DNA of 64,000 nt from Bondarzewia mesenterica (lineage: Eukaryota > Basidiomycota > Agaricomycetes > Russulales > Bondarzewiaceae). Both the position numbers and the translations under genes were made by a program. Location: positions 25,080-89,079 of the forward strand of contig SGPL01000069.1 in NCBI GenBank assembly GCA_004802705.1, in the 5' to 3' direction. Below are positions 1 to 18,033 of this stretch, piece after piece (position 1 is the first letter of the stretch; each line of letters begins with the position of its first letter). Under the pieces are notes generated by a model. That model did no database searches, had not been told where the DNA came from, and worked only from the letters and a program-made list of their open reading frames with translations.

Positions 1-2013
1 GAGAGGTCGGAAGTTGCATCGGACAGCGCTGGAATCCGACATCTGAGACGACGGGTCGACTCAGTCAGGGACGGCAACGCCCGAACGCCGCAGCACTTTG
101 ATGGTCGGACTCATCTAAACTATCATACGAGTGTGTGTACGTACATATGTAGCTGCACTGTTCAGCCTTGTTCAGCCTGCAGCTCATCCGAAATATTTCG
201 ATCGACGTCATGACCCTGGCGGTTTGGTATGCATGATTTGCGTCCTGACTTCAAACACCGGAATATAACTTATAGGTCACATGGCTTCCTTCAATTCCCC
301 AAGTGTGATGCTGACTCGAGTCGGAGTAATTGCATTCGAGGATCTTCTGTTACATATGGTGCATCGCACATGCATGCCTCATCCACCACAAAGTATTGTG
401 TTTGTAAGATTGGCGTCCGTCGTGCACAGCTTACTCTGGTCAGCATTGCTTTCGCGCTCTTTTTTTTCTCGACGGTGCTGACTTTTGTCCTGTCAGCGAA
501 TGGGAATATATACCTTGTTTGGTTCTCCACTTTATTTCCTTTATCACAGAGAGTCACGCCACTCATGCTGTATACTCCGAAGTCTTCATCAGGCTTCATC
601 GACAATACGCTGGGAGAATTCTCGTCAAATCCTGTCCTTGGCCGCCGACATGCACAGCTATCGTGGCAATCCCTGGATTCGGCCTACGATTCACGCAATA
701 TAACCAACCTTTGGATTCTTTGCCACAATTGCAGCACCTGATGTCGCTTCGTCGGTTCTGCGAGATTGGCAGAGGCAGACACCAACATGCTCGAAACAGA
801 TAAGTAAACCTTTGCTCGTGCTGTGTATGATGCGAGCAGCTTTATTACTGATATGATGGCTGAGCTTCTTGAGTTAACCTTCTCCCGTCACAATGCGTAA
901 GAGTCGAAAAATGGTGGAGGAAATACTTTCCTCATACCGCTGTGAGAAAGTTGCATCCGGTTGAAGGATAGTACTACACCAGTGCCACGATTTGATAGAA
1001 TCGATCCGCTTCCTGCCTTGTATTCAGATATTCTACTAGAATCTGCTAGCGCCCTGAAATTTGAATCACTGAAACATCCCAAGGCGCCTATAGAGGCGCC
1101 ATCGGTGTACAATCGGGATTCAGTTTAGCAGCATGACAGAGCATGACTCACATATGCAGGGATAACACTCTAGGCAACAATTTGTCTTTCCAGGCTACGA
1201 AAATGTCTAGAAGAGAAAATTCATACCGACTATCCTGGTATGACGACGACGGACCTGGTCACTAGTAAGCACGATCAGCTGCGAGGCTGTGATAAACAAC
1301 GATTTAAAGGGATCAGTAACGACTCCGTCAACTTTCATACAAGGATGCCAGCGTAGATGAGACCTTCCGTTCTGGGTGCCCAAGGAGGTTCAAGTTCTAG
1401 CCTAACTCCGGCGGCCAGCCTAAGCCCCACATGGATATCGTTTGCAATATGTGTGAAATGGCTGAAGATGAGTTCGATTCATGGGAAAATACTTTCTATG
1501 TTAGCGTTCGACTGACAACTCATCTCAAAAAATCTTCAGATATCTCCCCTCCGACCGATCGCGAGTCAGAGCTGGGAGGATGAAGGATCGGGTGCCGTTC
1601 CTAGTCGCCCCGACCTGACGCATATATGTGGCAGTGAGCGCTGAGCCTCCAGCAGGACGGCGCCGTTGAAGGTATTTTTGTGCATTAGTCATGCTTATCT
1701 TCCTCATCCACCAGTCCCGGCCGACATCGTACCCGACACACTACAACATGCTTGAGCTCTATGACATCCACAGTAAGCTCTCTTGGTCGGCATGCGATGG
1801 TGAATATCCCGATGACTCCTGTGATTCCCATTCAAATTTGCTTTGCTGTGCGTTAGTCATGACAAACTGCAAGTTTTCATTGCGTTTTGCTTCGTCTCTC
1901 TGACAGAATATAAACATCCCCTCTGGCTGGTCATGGTCTTCCTGCCCAACCAAGATCAATTAAGATTCCTATTGTCTAGCTGTCAATTTATCTCCACAGA
2001 AGGTCTCACTCAC
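1..2013. other. No confident gene
   Basis: This stretch has no recognisable domain. The longest plus-strand open frame (229-741, 170 codons) contains one hydrophobic segment around residues 70-90 and no family motif I recognise; it could be an exon of a small membrane protein or chance. Frames at 1691-1903 and 1759-1959 overlap on opposite strands and look random. Confidence 0.4.
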
Positions 2014-4266
2014 ATGGATTCTAATCCTAGCTCGTCTCGTCCTGATTCGCGTTCGTCGAGTTCAACTGGTGCTCTTCAACGTGGAAAGGCATGTCTTAAT
2101 TGCAGGTCAGTTAGTTCAACCGATGAGATTCAATTTTTTTTTAAAAGGTAGCTTTACAGGAGACGCAAAATGGTATGCCTTTCATCACCTCTCATATGTC
2201 GATCGTGGTATTGACAACATCGTGGTCCAGAAATGTGATGGCGTTCGCCCTGTCTGTGGTCCATGCAGTCGTGCTAGCAGGCCTGGTGATTGTGAGTATA
2301 CAGATGGCCAAGGCCGGAGTAGGACACAGGTTCTGGAGGAAAACATTGCGCACCTCGAGGCACGCATCCATGAGCTGGAGAACCCCGGAAGCACACCACC
2401 ATCAATTGTACTCCACGACCCTCATGCAGCATACCACATCGAAGCTGAATCCCCAGCCGTTGATACGACATCAAAGGTTTCAACAAGATTTACACACTTG
2501 CATACTCATGCGGAGCAGACCCCCGCAACTGGTGAGTTCCAAGACCGTCCGCCTTGGATTTGATCGGCAGTCTATAGACCTTATACAAATATTAGGTGCG
2601 CGAGGGTCTCAATCGATGGAGTATGATATCTGGAGGGACTCAGATGAGCCTCCTATGCAAATTGCGCAGAGTTTGTGAGTCAATATCCTAGTCTTAGTAT
2701 GTGATGCATGGCGCGTGTCAATCCGTCTCACTCATTTTTTTAGATTGGATGTATTCTTTCAACACTCATCCCAATTAGGTTGGTTCTTGAACATCACGCG
2801 CTTCCGTCACGCCATTTTGTTACCGCCTGGTAATGGAAACCGTCCTCTACCCGTGCTGATAAGCGCTGTCTATCTTTGGGGGATGTCTTTTTCTCGCATG
2901 ACTCCACACGGCGATTTCACAGCCCAGCAGGACATATTTCTCTCTCGCGCTCGTACACAACTAGGTCACCCGATGACTGGGTCATCTTCGCATCGCATTC
3001 TTCAAACAATTCAAGCCAATGTTCTTCTAGCTGTGTATCTATTTAATTCTGGTGCATTTCTCGAAGGGCGACTATACTGCGACTCTTCAGCATCCCTTGT
3101 TATGTCCTGCGGACTCCATAGAATCCGCAGTGAACAACTAGGTCGAGCTTTTAACAATCCCATAGACACAATAGATCTCACTCTTCCGGAGCCGCGTGAT
3201 CAAGTTGAGGAAGGGGAGCATATCAATGCCTTTTGGACGGTCTTCTCGATGGATCGGTGCTGGGCCGTCGCTCTTCAGGTGCCCACCATCATTTCTGACA
3301 GTGATATGCACGGCTCGCAAATTGATACCCCATGGCCACTGGAGATGGAAACGTATGAAAAGGTAGGTTCGAATTACGAAATGATCATCACAGTACCAAC
3401 ATCTTCGTTGTGTTAACTTCAGGGTCAAATATATCCTAATCTTCGCACTAGTGGCACAGTACGCAATTTCCTAGGCGGGATCAACACTGGTTGGCCGTGG
3501 GAACCTCAGTCCTTGTTAGCCCAGATCAGCAAGGCATCGGCGCTCTTTGAGCGAGCGACGCGTCTGGCCGCCTGTTGGAGACCAGGTATGCTAGCAGAGC
3601 CTGTCTTTCAATCACTCTATTTAACTTTTGGTAGTAATACCGGACATCAATGCCTTCTACGCAGACTTTATGTCTTTGGACCAGCGGATCGACGATCTGA
3701 AATCGCAGTTGTTTCCTTTGGAGAACTTGGGCCGTGTACTATCTGAATCTGATGTCACCCGCTCTTTGCATATGGCACACTGCTTGGCTCACTCGGCGAC
3801 GATACAACTGCACGCTGCCTTTGCTCCCCAGAACTCCGCCTCACGGAGCAAATGTCTTACTGCAGCCACTGCAGTTTTGCGGGCAAATGCGGATGCAAGG
3901 ATACACGAGTCATTTTTTAACAATCCTTTACTCGGTGTAAGTTGTCACCCAGTTTGTCATAAATATTTGCTCACTGGAATCTTCGGTTTAGACTGTCTGG
4001 GTCGCGGTTTGTCGAGTCTTTATTGACGAAATAGTGTCGTTGCGTTCCTTTCGAATTGATTCTGCACCTGCACTTCCTGGGCATGAGGCGGAGATCAGGA
4101 TTGCTGTAGAACAACTTCAAACGGTCATGGCGGTGTCCGCACCTACCAGTGCCCTCATGAGTATGTCTTCAACATCTTGGCCCGAGTTCTTGTGCTCACT
4201 GTAGCGTAATGCTACCCGCTAGACTACCAACTTGGAAAAATACAACAAGCGACCGCAGCTCTGTGA
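2014..4266 (+). CDS. Zn2Cys6 fungal-specific transcription factor
   Basis: Predicted nuclear DNA-binding regulator of 593 residues; target genes unknown. Model: exons 2014-2105, 2160-2172, 2231-2531, 2596-2674, 2744-3362, 3423-3585, 3635-3936, 3992-4160 and 4223-4266, summing to 1782 bases. The binuclear zinc cluster (CX2CX6CX6CX2CX8C, near residues 27-60) becomes readable only after joining exon 1, a 13-base exon 2 and exon 3; the basic loop reads RRRKMKCDG. A short linker and heptad-like helix (VLEENIAHLEARIHELE) follow, as in Gal4-type dimerisation elements. The rest resembles the fungal middle-homology region (for example WTVFSMDRCWAVALQ). I chose the ATG at 2014 because it is in frame and just upstream of the cluster. 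The zinc cluster is certain by motif; the regulated pathway cannot be inferred from the neighbours. Confidence 0.88.
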
Positions 4267-5082
4267 TGCCGCGTGCATTCTTCCTTCAACAGAGACATCG
4301 TGAGTAATATCCTTTTTATCTTGTATCCCATTTTAACTAGCATTTTCGAACGAAATAGACATAGACATCAATGCATCACCATACATGCTCGTCGATCGAC
4401 CCTTGCTTAGATGTAACTCGCATACATCTATCTTACACCTGTTCTTTTTACTGGTCGGGCACGCGTTTATCTCCAGATCACTCACCAAGATAGAGATCGT
4501 CGGTCAGAGACTGCATGATTTGTTGCATTCGGTTTGCTTTTATTCTGTCAACCCCCATTAGAGTCCCTAATAGAACATGCAATGTTTTGGAGATTTTATC
4601 GTATTTTGAACCTATCTGACCTTACTTTTACTTTACCTTACTTGCGAGGTCATCTCGCCAACCCTATAGTGACTAGACCGTTGTATATTCACAGCAAGCA
4701 CAGACAGAGATAATATGTAACATGGCACTCTTTCAATTTCGAGTCGCTCGCCATCGCTAGCTGCAGATAATTATCACTACACGTATGCATAGCAAGATTC
4801 ATTAACATTCTGTCGTGCACGCAAGGTTACTAGTACATACTACCGACGGCGCTTCTCCCTTATCACCTTACTTAGTTACACAATCCAGTGCATTTAAATG
4901 ACTATGCTGTAGGTCTTGTTGTAGCTGTCCATATATCTATGCACGGGTTTAAATAACGTTGAGCACTCGCTGGATAGAAAGAACGGGCCATCAACTGCTC
5001 CAGAGACATTTTGCTGTTGTATTTCTTTGTTGCTTGGCAATTGTGCAGATCACACTGGTGGCACACGGCACATGCCAGTACG

Positions 5083-5113
<31 letters not shown>

Positions 5114-5422
5114 CATACATGCGAATACAGAACACGATGTACGCCAGACACGGACAGTACGCGGACCTACGCGGACGCGTCGGAAGCTGGGGTCACATGA
5201 TGGCGTGCATGGTGAACTCAGCCCTACTCAGTGTCAGCCACCGAGGTCAGCCAAGTCAACTCCCAGTGTCTTTTCTCGCTTTCTCAAATAACAGACTGCT
5301 CCGGACTGACGACCTTCACGCCTGTTACGCTCATCAATCGGAACTTCCTTTCCTATTTTCCGTCAGACTTCTCCATATTTACCTACGTCTATCCAGCGAC
5401 ACTCTCCATTACTGTTTTGCTC
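4267..5422. other. Intergenic region
   Basis: No gene seen between the regulator stop and the kinase start. It contains a TAAG tetranucleotide repeat near 5084-5113. The last few hundred bases are pyrimidine-rich and probably hold the kinase promoter and 5' leader, but I see no specific site I can name. Confidence 0.5.
5084..5113. repeat. TAAG microsatellite
   Basis: About seven perfect tandem copies of the tetranucleotide TAAG lie in the spacer upstream of the NIMA-type kinase. Likely a length-polymorphic simple repeat; no functional claim. Confidence 0.95.
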
Positions 5423-8257
5423 ATGTCGTCCTTTTTGGACTTATATGATCCTTTGGACATCATCGGAAACGGGTCATTCGGTATTATTAGGAAAGTGAGG
5501 CGGAAGTCAGATGGCGTGGTGAGCATTTTTACTTCGTACTCAGACACCACCTATATTCATCGGTCTACACAAGATCCTTGCGCGGAAGGAACTCAACTTT
5601 GAACGGATGAGCGAGAGGGATCGAAAGCAGATTGTTGCAGAGGTGTACGTCCTATAATAGTGTCTGAATGTCGTATGCCACTCACTCAATATGGCATCAG
5701 GAATATTCTCAAAGATCTGAACCATGAACATATCGTTCGCTATCACGACCGCTATGTCGACCGTGAAGCTGGAATTCTCTACATTCTCATGGAATATTGC
5801 GGTGGAGGTGACCTCTCTACCCTCATTAAACAGGCGCAAAAGCATGGTCGTCCAATCCCGGAGGACACTATCTGGAACTATTTCATGCAGATCTTGCTTG
5901 CTTTGCACCATTGTCACCATCCTAACGGACATTCTCGATCAGGAAGCGGGTCGGATGGAGAGGGTAGCTATAGAAGAGCACAGATATTGCATCGAGATCT
6001 GAAGCCCGACAATGGTTGGTTCAATCCGTTGACAAGTCTCCGTACGCCACTGAAGCCATTATTAGTATTTCTTGACGAAAACAACACGGCGAAGTTGGGT
6101 GACTTTGGACTCTCAAAGGCTCTGGCTCAAGCCAGTTTCGCGAACACCTATGTCGGAGTAAGTCAGGGCTTAATGCTACGCATTGATACCACTACTTCCT
6201 AACACATTATATACCACCAGACACCCTACTACATGTCTCCGGAGCTGATGCAAGAAAAAGCTTACGACTCAAAGTCGGACATCTGGTCACTGGGTTGTTT
6301 GATTTATGAACTCTGCGCTCTTAAACCACCATTTCATGAGGCAAAGACACATTCTGAATTAAGCATATTTATCCGGTGCGTTTTGACTAACCTTGAATTA
6401 GATATCTGCGTGTTGCTAAGATGTCGGACAGAAATGCCCGTATCCCCCCATTACCGAGAGGTTACAGTCAAGCTTTGTCCAGTGTAATCAAAGCAATGTT
6501 AAACCTAAACGTAAGCTTTGACCGGCGTCCCATATGAGAATATACTGATTCTGGTCAAGCCGGCCATGAGACCTTCTGCCGCGCAATTGCTACAGCACGA
6601 ACGCTTAGAACTTTCTTTCAAAGTATCTGAGACGCAAAAAATGTACGCCTCCCAATCCCTTCAATAATTGCGTCGATGAAACTGAGATGCTACTCTCAGG
6701 CTCACCGCCGTCAAGGCGCATAAATCTGCGTTACAGGAGAAGGAGCGCGATGTGACAGCCCGTGAAGCAAGGCTTGCTACTGTGGAATCCAACCAGGCAG
6801 CCCTTATAGCTCAGCGAGATGCTGAGATAGCGACTCTTCGTACTCATCTTAATGAAGTTCAGTCGTCTGTGGCAGCGCAAATCCACCAGGCGATCTCAAA
6901 ACGTGAAGAGGGACTGCGGACTGCGGTTCTGCGTCGTGAGGAGGAGGTGGCGGAATCCATGCGAAGGCGTGAAGAGGAGATCATGGAAGCCGTACGAAGA
7001 CGAGAGGCTGAGGTAGAAGAAGCATGGAGGCGGCGAGAGTGGGAAATCCGGGAGGAGTGTGAACGAGAATTGGAAGATCGACTCAGCGAAGAATGGGAAA
7101 AGCTTGAGAATATGCGAGGAGAAATCGAGGAGAGAATGAAGAAAATGGAAGATATGCAGAAAAAAGGTGAGTTTAAATACAGTCTAATTGTCGACATACA
7201 TGCATATCTTATTTCTATATCGATGAACTTTATTGCAGTGGGCAAGAAGGATAAGTCGCCGCTCGAGGAAGTCAAGAATATCCTCGCACCTCTTGCGCAG
7301 CTCACGAACGAACCGCAAAATCTCGAGCAAACGCCTATACGTCCGTCGTTGCGCCGGCCACTCTCCGCATTTGAAACCCCTGTGAACCGTAACACCACGA
7401 AATCTAGCTTTCCCCTTGCTTCGGCTATGAAAGGTGTCATCCTCACCGAGACTGGAGAGACACTTGCAACACCGACCCCCGCAGAGCTTGCGAAGTGGTT
7501 CGTCGAATCGCCGAAAGGAGGACTTGGCTTTGCGAAGATTTTTGACTTCGATAAAGAAGATGAGGCGATTACTGGAGAGAACAAGGCACCTCTTGCGTCA
7601 CTGTCGAAACGTGGCAAGGCGAAGACAATGCCTAGTTATGTGGCAGCATCAACTTCAGCTGGAGGCGTGCATACGCAGGCATCACACGGCGAGAAGGCAC
7701 CTCCTGTGACCCGGCTTCGAAGACCATCTATTAGACCCACGGCAACACGTCCAAAGCTCTCTGAGTCAGGGCAATCTGCTGCATCGACATCCTCATCAAC
7801 GTCGTCGTCATCATCGGTCACCCAAGCCCTTACTCCGTCGGCTCCATTGACGACAGTCACGTTAGCGCCTGGTCGTCCTCAGACGAGCCGATCGGCCTCA
7901 ACACCTGCTTTGGCCCCAGTATACAACCTCGCGGATGAAGATAATCTGCCTAGCCCATTCCTGAAAAGGGTAGATCGGGAGCGAATGGCGACGACGGCGG
8001 CTGCGAGCGTGGCACCGGGCATCAACGGGAGCGGTACGTCGGGCACGCTTAGGGTGAAGCGGCCCAGCGGGGGCAATCTTCTTCGTGCGGTGGCTGCGGC
8101 GAATAGCATTGCCAGTGCAACGATGAGTCGAGCTGGGGCGGGTGCTGGATCGATGGCAAATTTGAGAAGTGGAAAGGATTCTGCTTCGAACAAACTGTCA
8201 ATCACGAACACGCGTCGTGCGGGCGATGAAACTCGCAGAATGCTGTCCCGTGCATGA
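5423..8257 (+). CDS. nimA: NIMA-family Ser/Thr protein kinase (KIN3/NEK type)
   Basis: Protein kinase of 791 residues, predicted to promote mitotic entry and spindle or nuclear-envelope events as NIMA does in Aspergillus (family knowledge). Exons: 5423-5518, 5574-5644, 5701-6014, 6066-6157, 6221-6375, 6432-6510, 6560-6642, 6700-7166 and 7239-8257; total 2376 bases. Visible motifs: glycine loop GNGSFG, catalytic lysine in [19 protein letters not shown] loop, DFGLSK, and activation segment [14 protein letters not shown]-type inserts follow the first lobe ([18 protein letters not shown]). After the kinase domain, residues from about 290 to 450 form a strongly charged Arg/Glu-rich coiled coil, the usual NIMA dimerisation element, then a Ser/Ala-rich basic tail. 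The start ATG at 5423 sits three residues before the FLDLYDPLD motif; longer in-frame upstream sequence looks non-coding. The intron at 7167-7238 has no stop and is a multiple of three. Confidence 0.93.
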
Positions 8258-9702
8258 TAGAGGCGCTTTGCGGGGGGGCTTTTTCGGACTGTTGATGCTC
8301 TGCAGAACGCCATTTTCTATTTTTCATATTCCCTTTCTTACTATCTTATATGCAATATGTATATTTATTCGCAATGGTTTATCGTAACTGGTTGTGGCGG
8401 GGTATATATTATTCAACATTGGCATCGATATACGATATATCCGCGTGCTGTCAAGATGGACTTATTAGATACAAGGGAATCCTGCGGATGTGGTAGCTAT
8501 AGTAATGACTGCTCATATACAATATTGGTAGTGTAACCGTCGTATTCATCCGTAGTAAGTAGTAGAACGTCTTCTTTTTCCGAACACGCGAGAGGGCGGC
8601 GTATGAATACATTGGAGTGAACGTCGACGGCTATGCGGTGGAGCGTTAGACCAAGGCAGCTATTGAACGTGGTTGCATACGTGATACGTAAAGGAAATTG
8701 TGTGCGGTTAACTGTCCAGGAAGAATAGGGAGGATTAAAACCGATCATGATGCGGGGGAGTGAAATGATAGATCTCGATATGGTCGACAACGCGGACATC
8801 GACGGAGCATTGTCGAAGTTTGATGACTTTGAGATGTGGTCACGTCGGTGGACGACAGGCACAGCTCACTTTGTGCTTATATAGTTTGGATGTACGCACT
8901 AAGTTTATCTGTGGCTTCCTGTGTCAGCTGCTAAGCGCTGAGGGATGGACGCATTTTTCAACTCTCGACCCTTTCCCCAGCTCTACGGCAGCCGAGCTGC
9001 AGGCATAGGACTGTACTACTACTTACTTACCTGTGGAACCACAACGCTGCAAGAAATTGTGGCAGCGTGCATTCAATCGCCACCTTGCCAGCTCACATTG
9101 CACACGTCGTGCTATTATCGAATTCTTATCCATCTCGGTTCTGTTATGTATTGTGCCATATCCCAGTCCTGACCGCGAGACGGGGGGGAGACTACTAGTT
9201 CGGAAATCTCCGAGTACCCGCCGCCCACAATCCTACTCCGCGTCACTTGTGCTCACCTGTGCCCACTTTCCCTGGGCCTCGGATAAAGACCAAGCACTGA
9301 TGTACACGTCCGACCTTCGCCGTTCGACTCAATTCAAGTCACCAAATTAAAGCGCCTTGTCTTTCTGAGGATGATGTAAAAGTTCATTTGTCCACGTGTC
9401 CATTTTGTCACAAATATCAGTGCTGTCAAAGCCTCGGTCTCTAGATCTCAGAGTCAGTGCGCATTGTACTTATGTTCCAACCGTGAGGCAGAGCATCGTG
9501 ACAATATTTGTTTCTCCGACATATGTATTAGCTAAATACCAATTACTAAGCATGTGGCTAACGAATATCATATTTCAAATAATATTTGCGACGCGTCGGC
9601 GAACGCGTCGCGCACTGAGTTTGTCTACTCAAGTTGAACGCCTCACAACGCCTCCCACACCACTTCCTTTCGTCAATCACCCCTTTGAAGTGACCGGTAA
9701 AA
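8258..9702. other. Intergenic region
   Basis: Between the kinase and SMC3. Several short open frames on both strands (for example 8497-8862 minus, 9033-9350 plus) lack motifs, conserved-looking composition or plausible splicing. One copy of the AGCGCTGA motif lies at 8934-8941. Nothing else recognised. Confidence 0.5.
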
Positions 9703-14201
<4,499 letters not shown>

Positions 14202-15735
14202 CGAAGTTGTTTTATATATGACGGCTCTGCAAGTGAATTACGTGGTCGTATTGCGGTCATGTATGGTCATGTATGTACTTGTTATAACTTTTTACTCTGA
14301 TGGTACTGTATTGTTGTTTATTTCATGTTTCGAGTATGGCATCCCTGAGTGTTGTCTTTCCAATCTGTAAATTCATACGATGAGAACACGCGCCTTCATC
14401 GCTTGGCAAGCGGGTATACCGTAGGCCATGAAACGGTGAAAGACAGTAGCTGTAGCTGTCACCACCCGATGCACGACCAGAAGCCAGATAGCTATACGTT
14501 CGAAGGCGAGGATGGATTACAGCCACGTGAGCTTGGATGGGACACGAGGAAAGCCATGCACTCATCAGCGTGGCAGATCCACACACGTTGTGCGGTCAAC
14601 ATACATACTGGACTGCTGAATGTCGTAGCTATACGATCGAGGGAGTAGGGTAATCACAAGACTCTTGGGTGCGATTATCCTGAATGCCGAGTCTCGGGCA
14701 TCGCGGTCAAGAGAGCCCACACAGCCTGGTACGAAGGACGAAAGGTTACACAGCAGCCGCGAGGGAGACGAGTCCAGTTCAAGAGGGATATCGATGTTTC
14801 TGTCGGATACGATCGGACTTTTGCTGGGTGCCATGTAGTGTCAGAACGGAAACAGACCGCCATGGGTTGGCCATGGCCTACCGAAGTGAACAAGAAAATA
14901 TGAGCCAAAATTTGGGAGCCTCGGGGATCAGAAAGGTTGCCGGGATACAAGATCTAGTTAAAGCGCTCAGCGCTCAGTCCTTTCCCTCGACCATGTCATC
15001 TCCTCCTTGCCAGTCTCCTACTCTTTCTCATATCAAATGCTACTTGCCACCCCCCTCATCTTCTTCATTGCCTCTCCCCTCTTTCTGCACGTTGTCTCTG
15101 CAGATGTAATTCATATCCATTTTTCGTTTTTGCCGTCGCTCACGAGTCCCACAGGATAGCCCGTGCACGGAGGAATTTTCCGTCGTACGCTTTCGCGCTT
15201 GCGCGTTCATTCGATTCCATTTAACTCTGGGCGATGTAGCTCAACAACGACAGAGGAGATACTCCTTGCGTCGTAGCCCAGAACCTCAGATCGCCATGTA
15301 ACGAAACATCAGCAACCCAGGAAGGTATGTTTCCATTTTACATCTCAAACTTCAGTCTTTCCAACCCTCGCTGCCATCTGCCTTCAGCCAAGTCGGAATG
15401 CTCCTGGTAAGTTCCCATCCGGTCCTTTCTCGCGTCCATCCCTTCTTTGTCTCCCAAGGGCATTACGATTAAAGGTCTCCACGGCACGCGTCTCGGCGGA
15501 TTCATATATTGCCACGAGCTGTCGTACGCGAGTCCGCGAAAGCGCTCGATGTCGAGCTTTCTTTAGAACGGACGCAAGCAGTTCCGTGCGCTACCATGCG
15601 CGCCTGCGCCTGCTCTTCTTTCCATGATTAGGTTGGAAGACACTTATGGCAGCCCTGAGCGCTACTACAAATCCGTCCTTCCCACATTACACCTCTTCAT
15701 TTCAGGTCAGACTCACGGGCTCCTTTTTGGTCTAG
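14202..15735. other. Intergenic region, may hold unrecognised first exon(s) of the next gene
   Basis: No confident coding sequence. The membrane-protein gene starting in the next feature needs an upstream exon carrying its start codon and secretion signal; a candidate coding stretch ends at 15705 (GT at 15706, AG at 15734-15735) but its own start is unclear. The 14349-14834 frames are mutual antisense shadows. One reverse-oriented AGCGCTGA motif lies at 14967-14974. Confidence 0.4.
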
Positions 15736-18033
15736 CAACACAATCGTGTACAATCTTGCCAGTGCGTGTGCCCTCTGCACGGTCAACGCCAATGGGTCCA
15801 GCATTGTCAGTGGGGACACAAGCGGTCTTTTACCACCATTTTCAGACTGGACGAGTGCGTGCACTGCACCGCTCATCGTGTCATGGATCGACTACCCATT
15901 ACACAAGATTTTGGACGAGGCGAGGGTGCCGAAGTGGGCTTTTAACCCCCTCACAAGTGACAAGATGTTCAATTTGAGCAGGGCTTTGCAGAGTACGTCT
16001 GTACTTCGTTTCGTGTTGCATCACAGACCTGATAAATGTATTGATATCCCAACATGCATTTCTTCACTTTTCCATTCATCCGCTCGCGCTTGTAGTGTCG
16101 GAATCGTGGACGACAATCCAAATTCTCGCCCCAATCATCGTCGGCATCGTCCTTCTCTTCGCATGCACAATCAGCATCTGCTACGGCTGCAAGCGCCGAC
16201 GGGGATACACACCTTTCTGCTCTAGCATCTGCGCAAGACGTGTCCGACATGTGCGGCGCGCACAAGGATGGGACATTGACGGTGGTCATCCCCGAAGGAG
16301 TAAGGATGGGAGGGAAGACGAGGAGGAAGTGGAGGCGGTTCCCATGATGACGAGAGCGCGAGGTGTGTCAAGATCATCGGAACCGTCGAGGTCGGGCGGG
16401 GCAGCGCGCTCCGAATCGAACAGGGGAGAGGGCACGCGGACGCAGTTTGAGAGACTCGTGTGGTCCATGAGGAGGCTCTTTGACAGGCGTATGGTCGTTC
16501 AAAGGAGACAAGCATCACGTGCATTTCGCATTGATTCAGACGACTCAGACAATGAGGAGGACAAGCTGGTAAGCAAGAAGAGAGATCAGGTGGACCGGTT
16601 ACATGGAAAGGAGACCTCTGCAGAGTCGGGTTTAAGTGCTGCTGCTGGAGCGGGTGCGATGGTCTCTGGCTCACCGAGATGGATAGGGACGCTTGGCCGC
16701 ACTATGAGCGATGACTCTGACGGGGATCCGGAAGCAGGGCAGGGACACAGGTATGGCGGTGCGGAGGATCAGGTGGGCGGATATGCGCTGGTGGTTACCA
16801 ACGAATATGCCAACGCGATGGGTGATGGACAGCTGCCAGGTAGGGCGGGAGAGGAGGGGGACCTCAACGCAGATGATCCTAACCCTAACCAGGTCATTAT
16901 AATTTCAAAAGATGGAGAGGACTTCTCGATTCATACGAGTTCTCTATTGTCTGGAGCTTCGTCCACGCCTCGGAGCACGCGTGTAGCAGGTAGTATGGAT
17001 CGTAGAAGCGTTGAGGTCGTGCCCCCGACGCCGGTGGGCCAGCGAGAGAATGTGAGTGTTCTTCTTCCCTTCCTTGCTATTTCTGTCTATTTTGGCGCCC
17101 CCGTCGCTACTATACTTGGTGCGCGCGCTTGCGTCCCACGTTCTGTTTCCGTTCACCGTTGTTTACGCTGCCAGATCCTTGATGCCTGATTGAATCTCTG
17201 ACTGAAGTTCCTGTCCATAGCCATCTACTGATTCATCAATCTTACCACGAGAAACGATACGGACACCTCCGATCCCATTACTGTCGCACCCGCCTCTCTC
17301 AGCCGTCACCTCGTCCTCAGCACTCGCCGGCGTGTCGATGAAAGGACCGACTCAAAAACTCATGCCCCAGCCACCCGCGTTTCCCATTCTGTCTGTATCC
17401 GCGCCTAACCTACGGGAGACACAGTCGTTGTTCAGGTCGCCCGACGTTCTCAATAATGGCACGGCAACAGCGGTGGCGCACGCTAATGAGTATCCATCAG
17501 CAAGACACTCGCCGAGAGCGTCCTTTGAATCGACTTCAGCTTCTCGCCGTTACGCTCCGGCCTCTCCGCCTGAATTTCCGAACAATGCTCCGGCCTTGCA
17601 TCCACGCACATCACCGCAGCATTCTCCGAGCAATCTGATGTCATATCTACCAGATTTGCGAGAATCTGATGGCAGCTCACCCTCACCAAATCTCACCGCC
17701 AACCTCGCGTCCTCATCGATCTTGATCTCTTCATCCTCTCCCAATCTTGTATCAAATATGACTATCTCCCCACTACAGATGTTCAACAACTCTCTCTCCT
17801 CGCCATCTCTTCCGTTGACTTATCTGTCACCCTCACCAACGAGCCTACCTCTACCAACTAGCGCCAACACCCAGGCCTCGCCTCAGCTCCCGCCCCCTGC
17901 GGCTACATTGTCATCACCATTACCACCATTGCCACACCTCAGAACCTCAGATCCGCAAAATCTGATTCCAGCGGTCGTGCGGGGCGCTGGATATAACCCA
18001 TTTAGGGACGGGACATTTGTTCATCAGCAATAG
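15736..18033 (+). CDS. Single-pass membrane protein with Ser/Pro-rich cytoplasmic tail (5' end unresolved)
   Basis: Exons 15736-15992, 16096-17051 and 17221-18033 join in phase. The first part (for example IVYNLASACALC followed by WTSACTAPL and VPKWAFNPL) matches a pattern I recall from many Agaricomycete surface proteins: a Cys-containing extracellular domain directly before the membrane. Then comes one transmembrane helix (ILAPIIVGIVLLFACTISIC, 20 residues), a KRRR stop-transfer, and about 550 residues of charged then Ser/Pro/Leu-rich low-complexity sequence, expected in the cytosol. The start codon and signal peptide lie upstream and I could not place them; the frame just before 15660 has a stop, so at least one more intron is needed. 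Family recall is from memory; a membrane-anchored sensor or cell-wall protein is the reasonable guess. Neighbours give no hint. Confidence 0.72.

Noticed and set aside
6859..7617. Long minus-strand open frame (252 codons)
   Set aside because: It is antisense to the Arg/Glu-rich coiled coil of the NIMA kinase; its Ser/Arg composition is a mirror of that coding bias.
6752..8257. Separate 501-codon gene
   Set aside because: It is the last two exons of the NIMA kinase plus a retained in-frame intron; splicing to upstream exons keeps phase throughout.
16878..16890. Telomere-like CCTAACCCTAACC
   Set aside because: Only two units, and it lies inside the coding frame of the membrane protein (D-D-P-N-P-N-Q), far from a sequence end.
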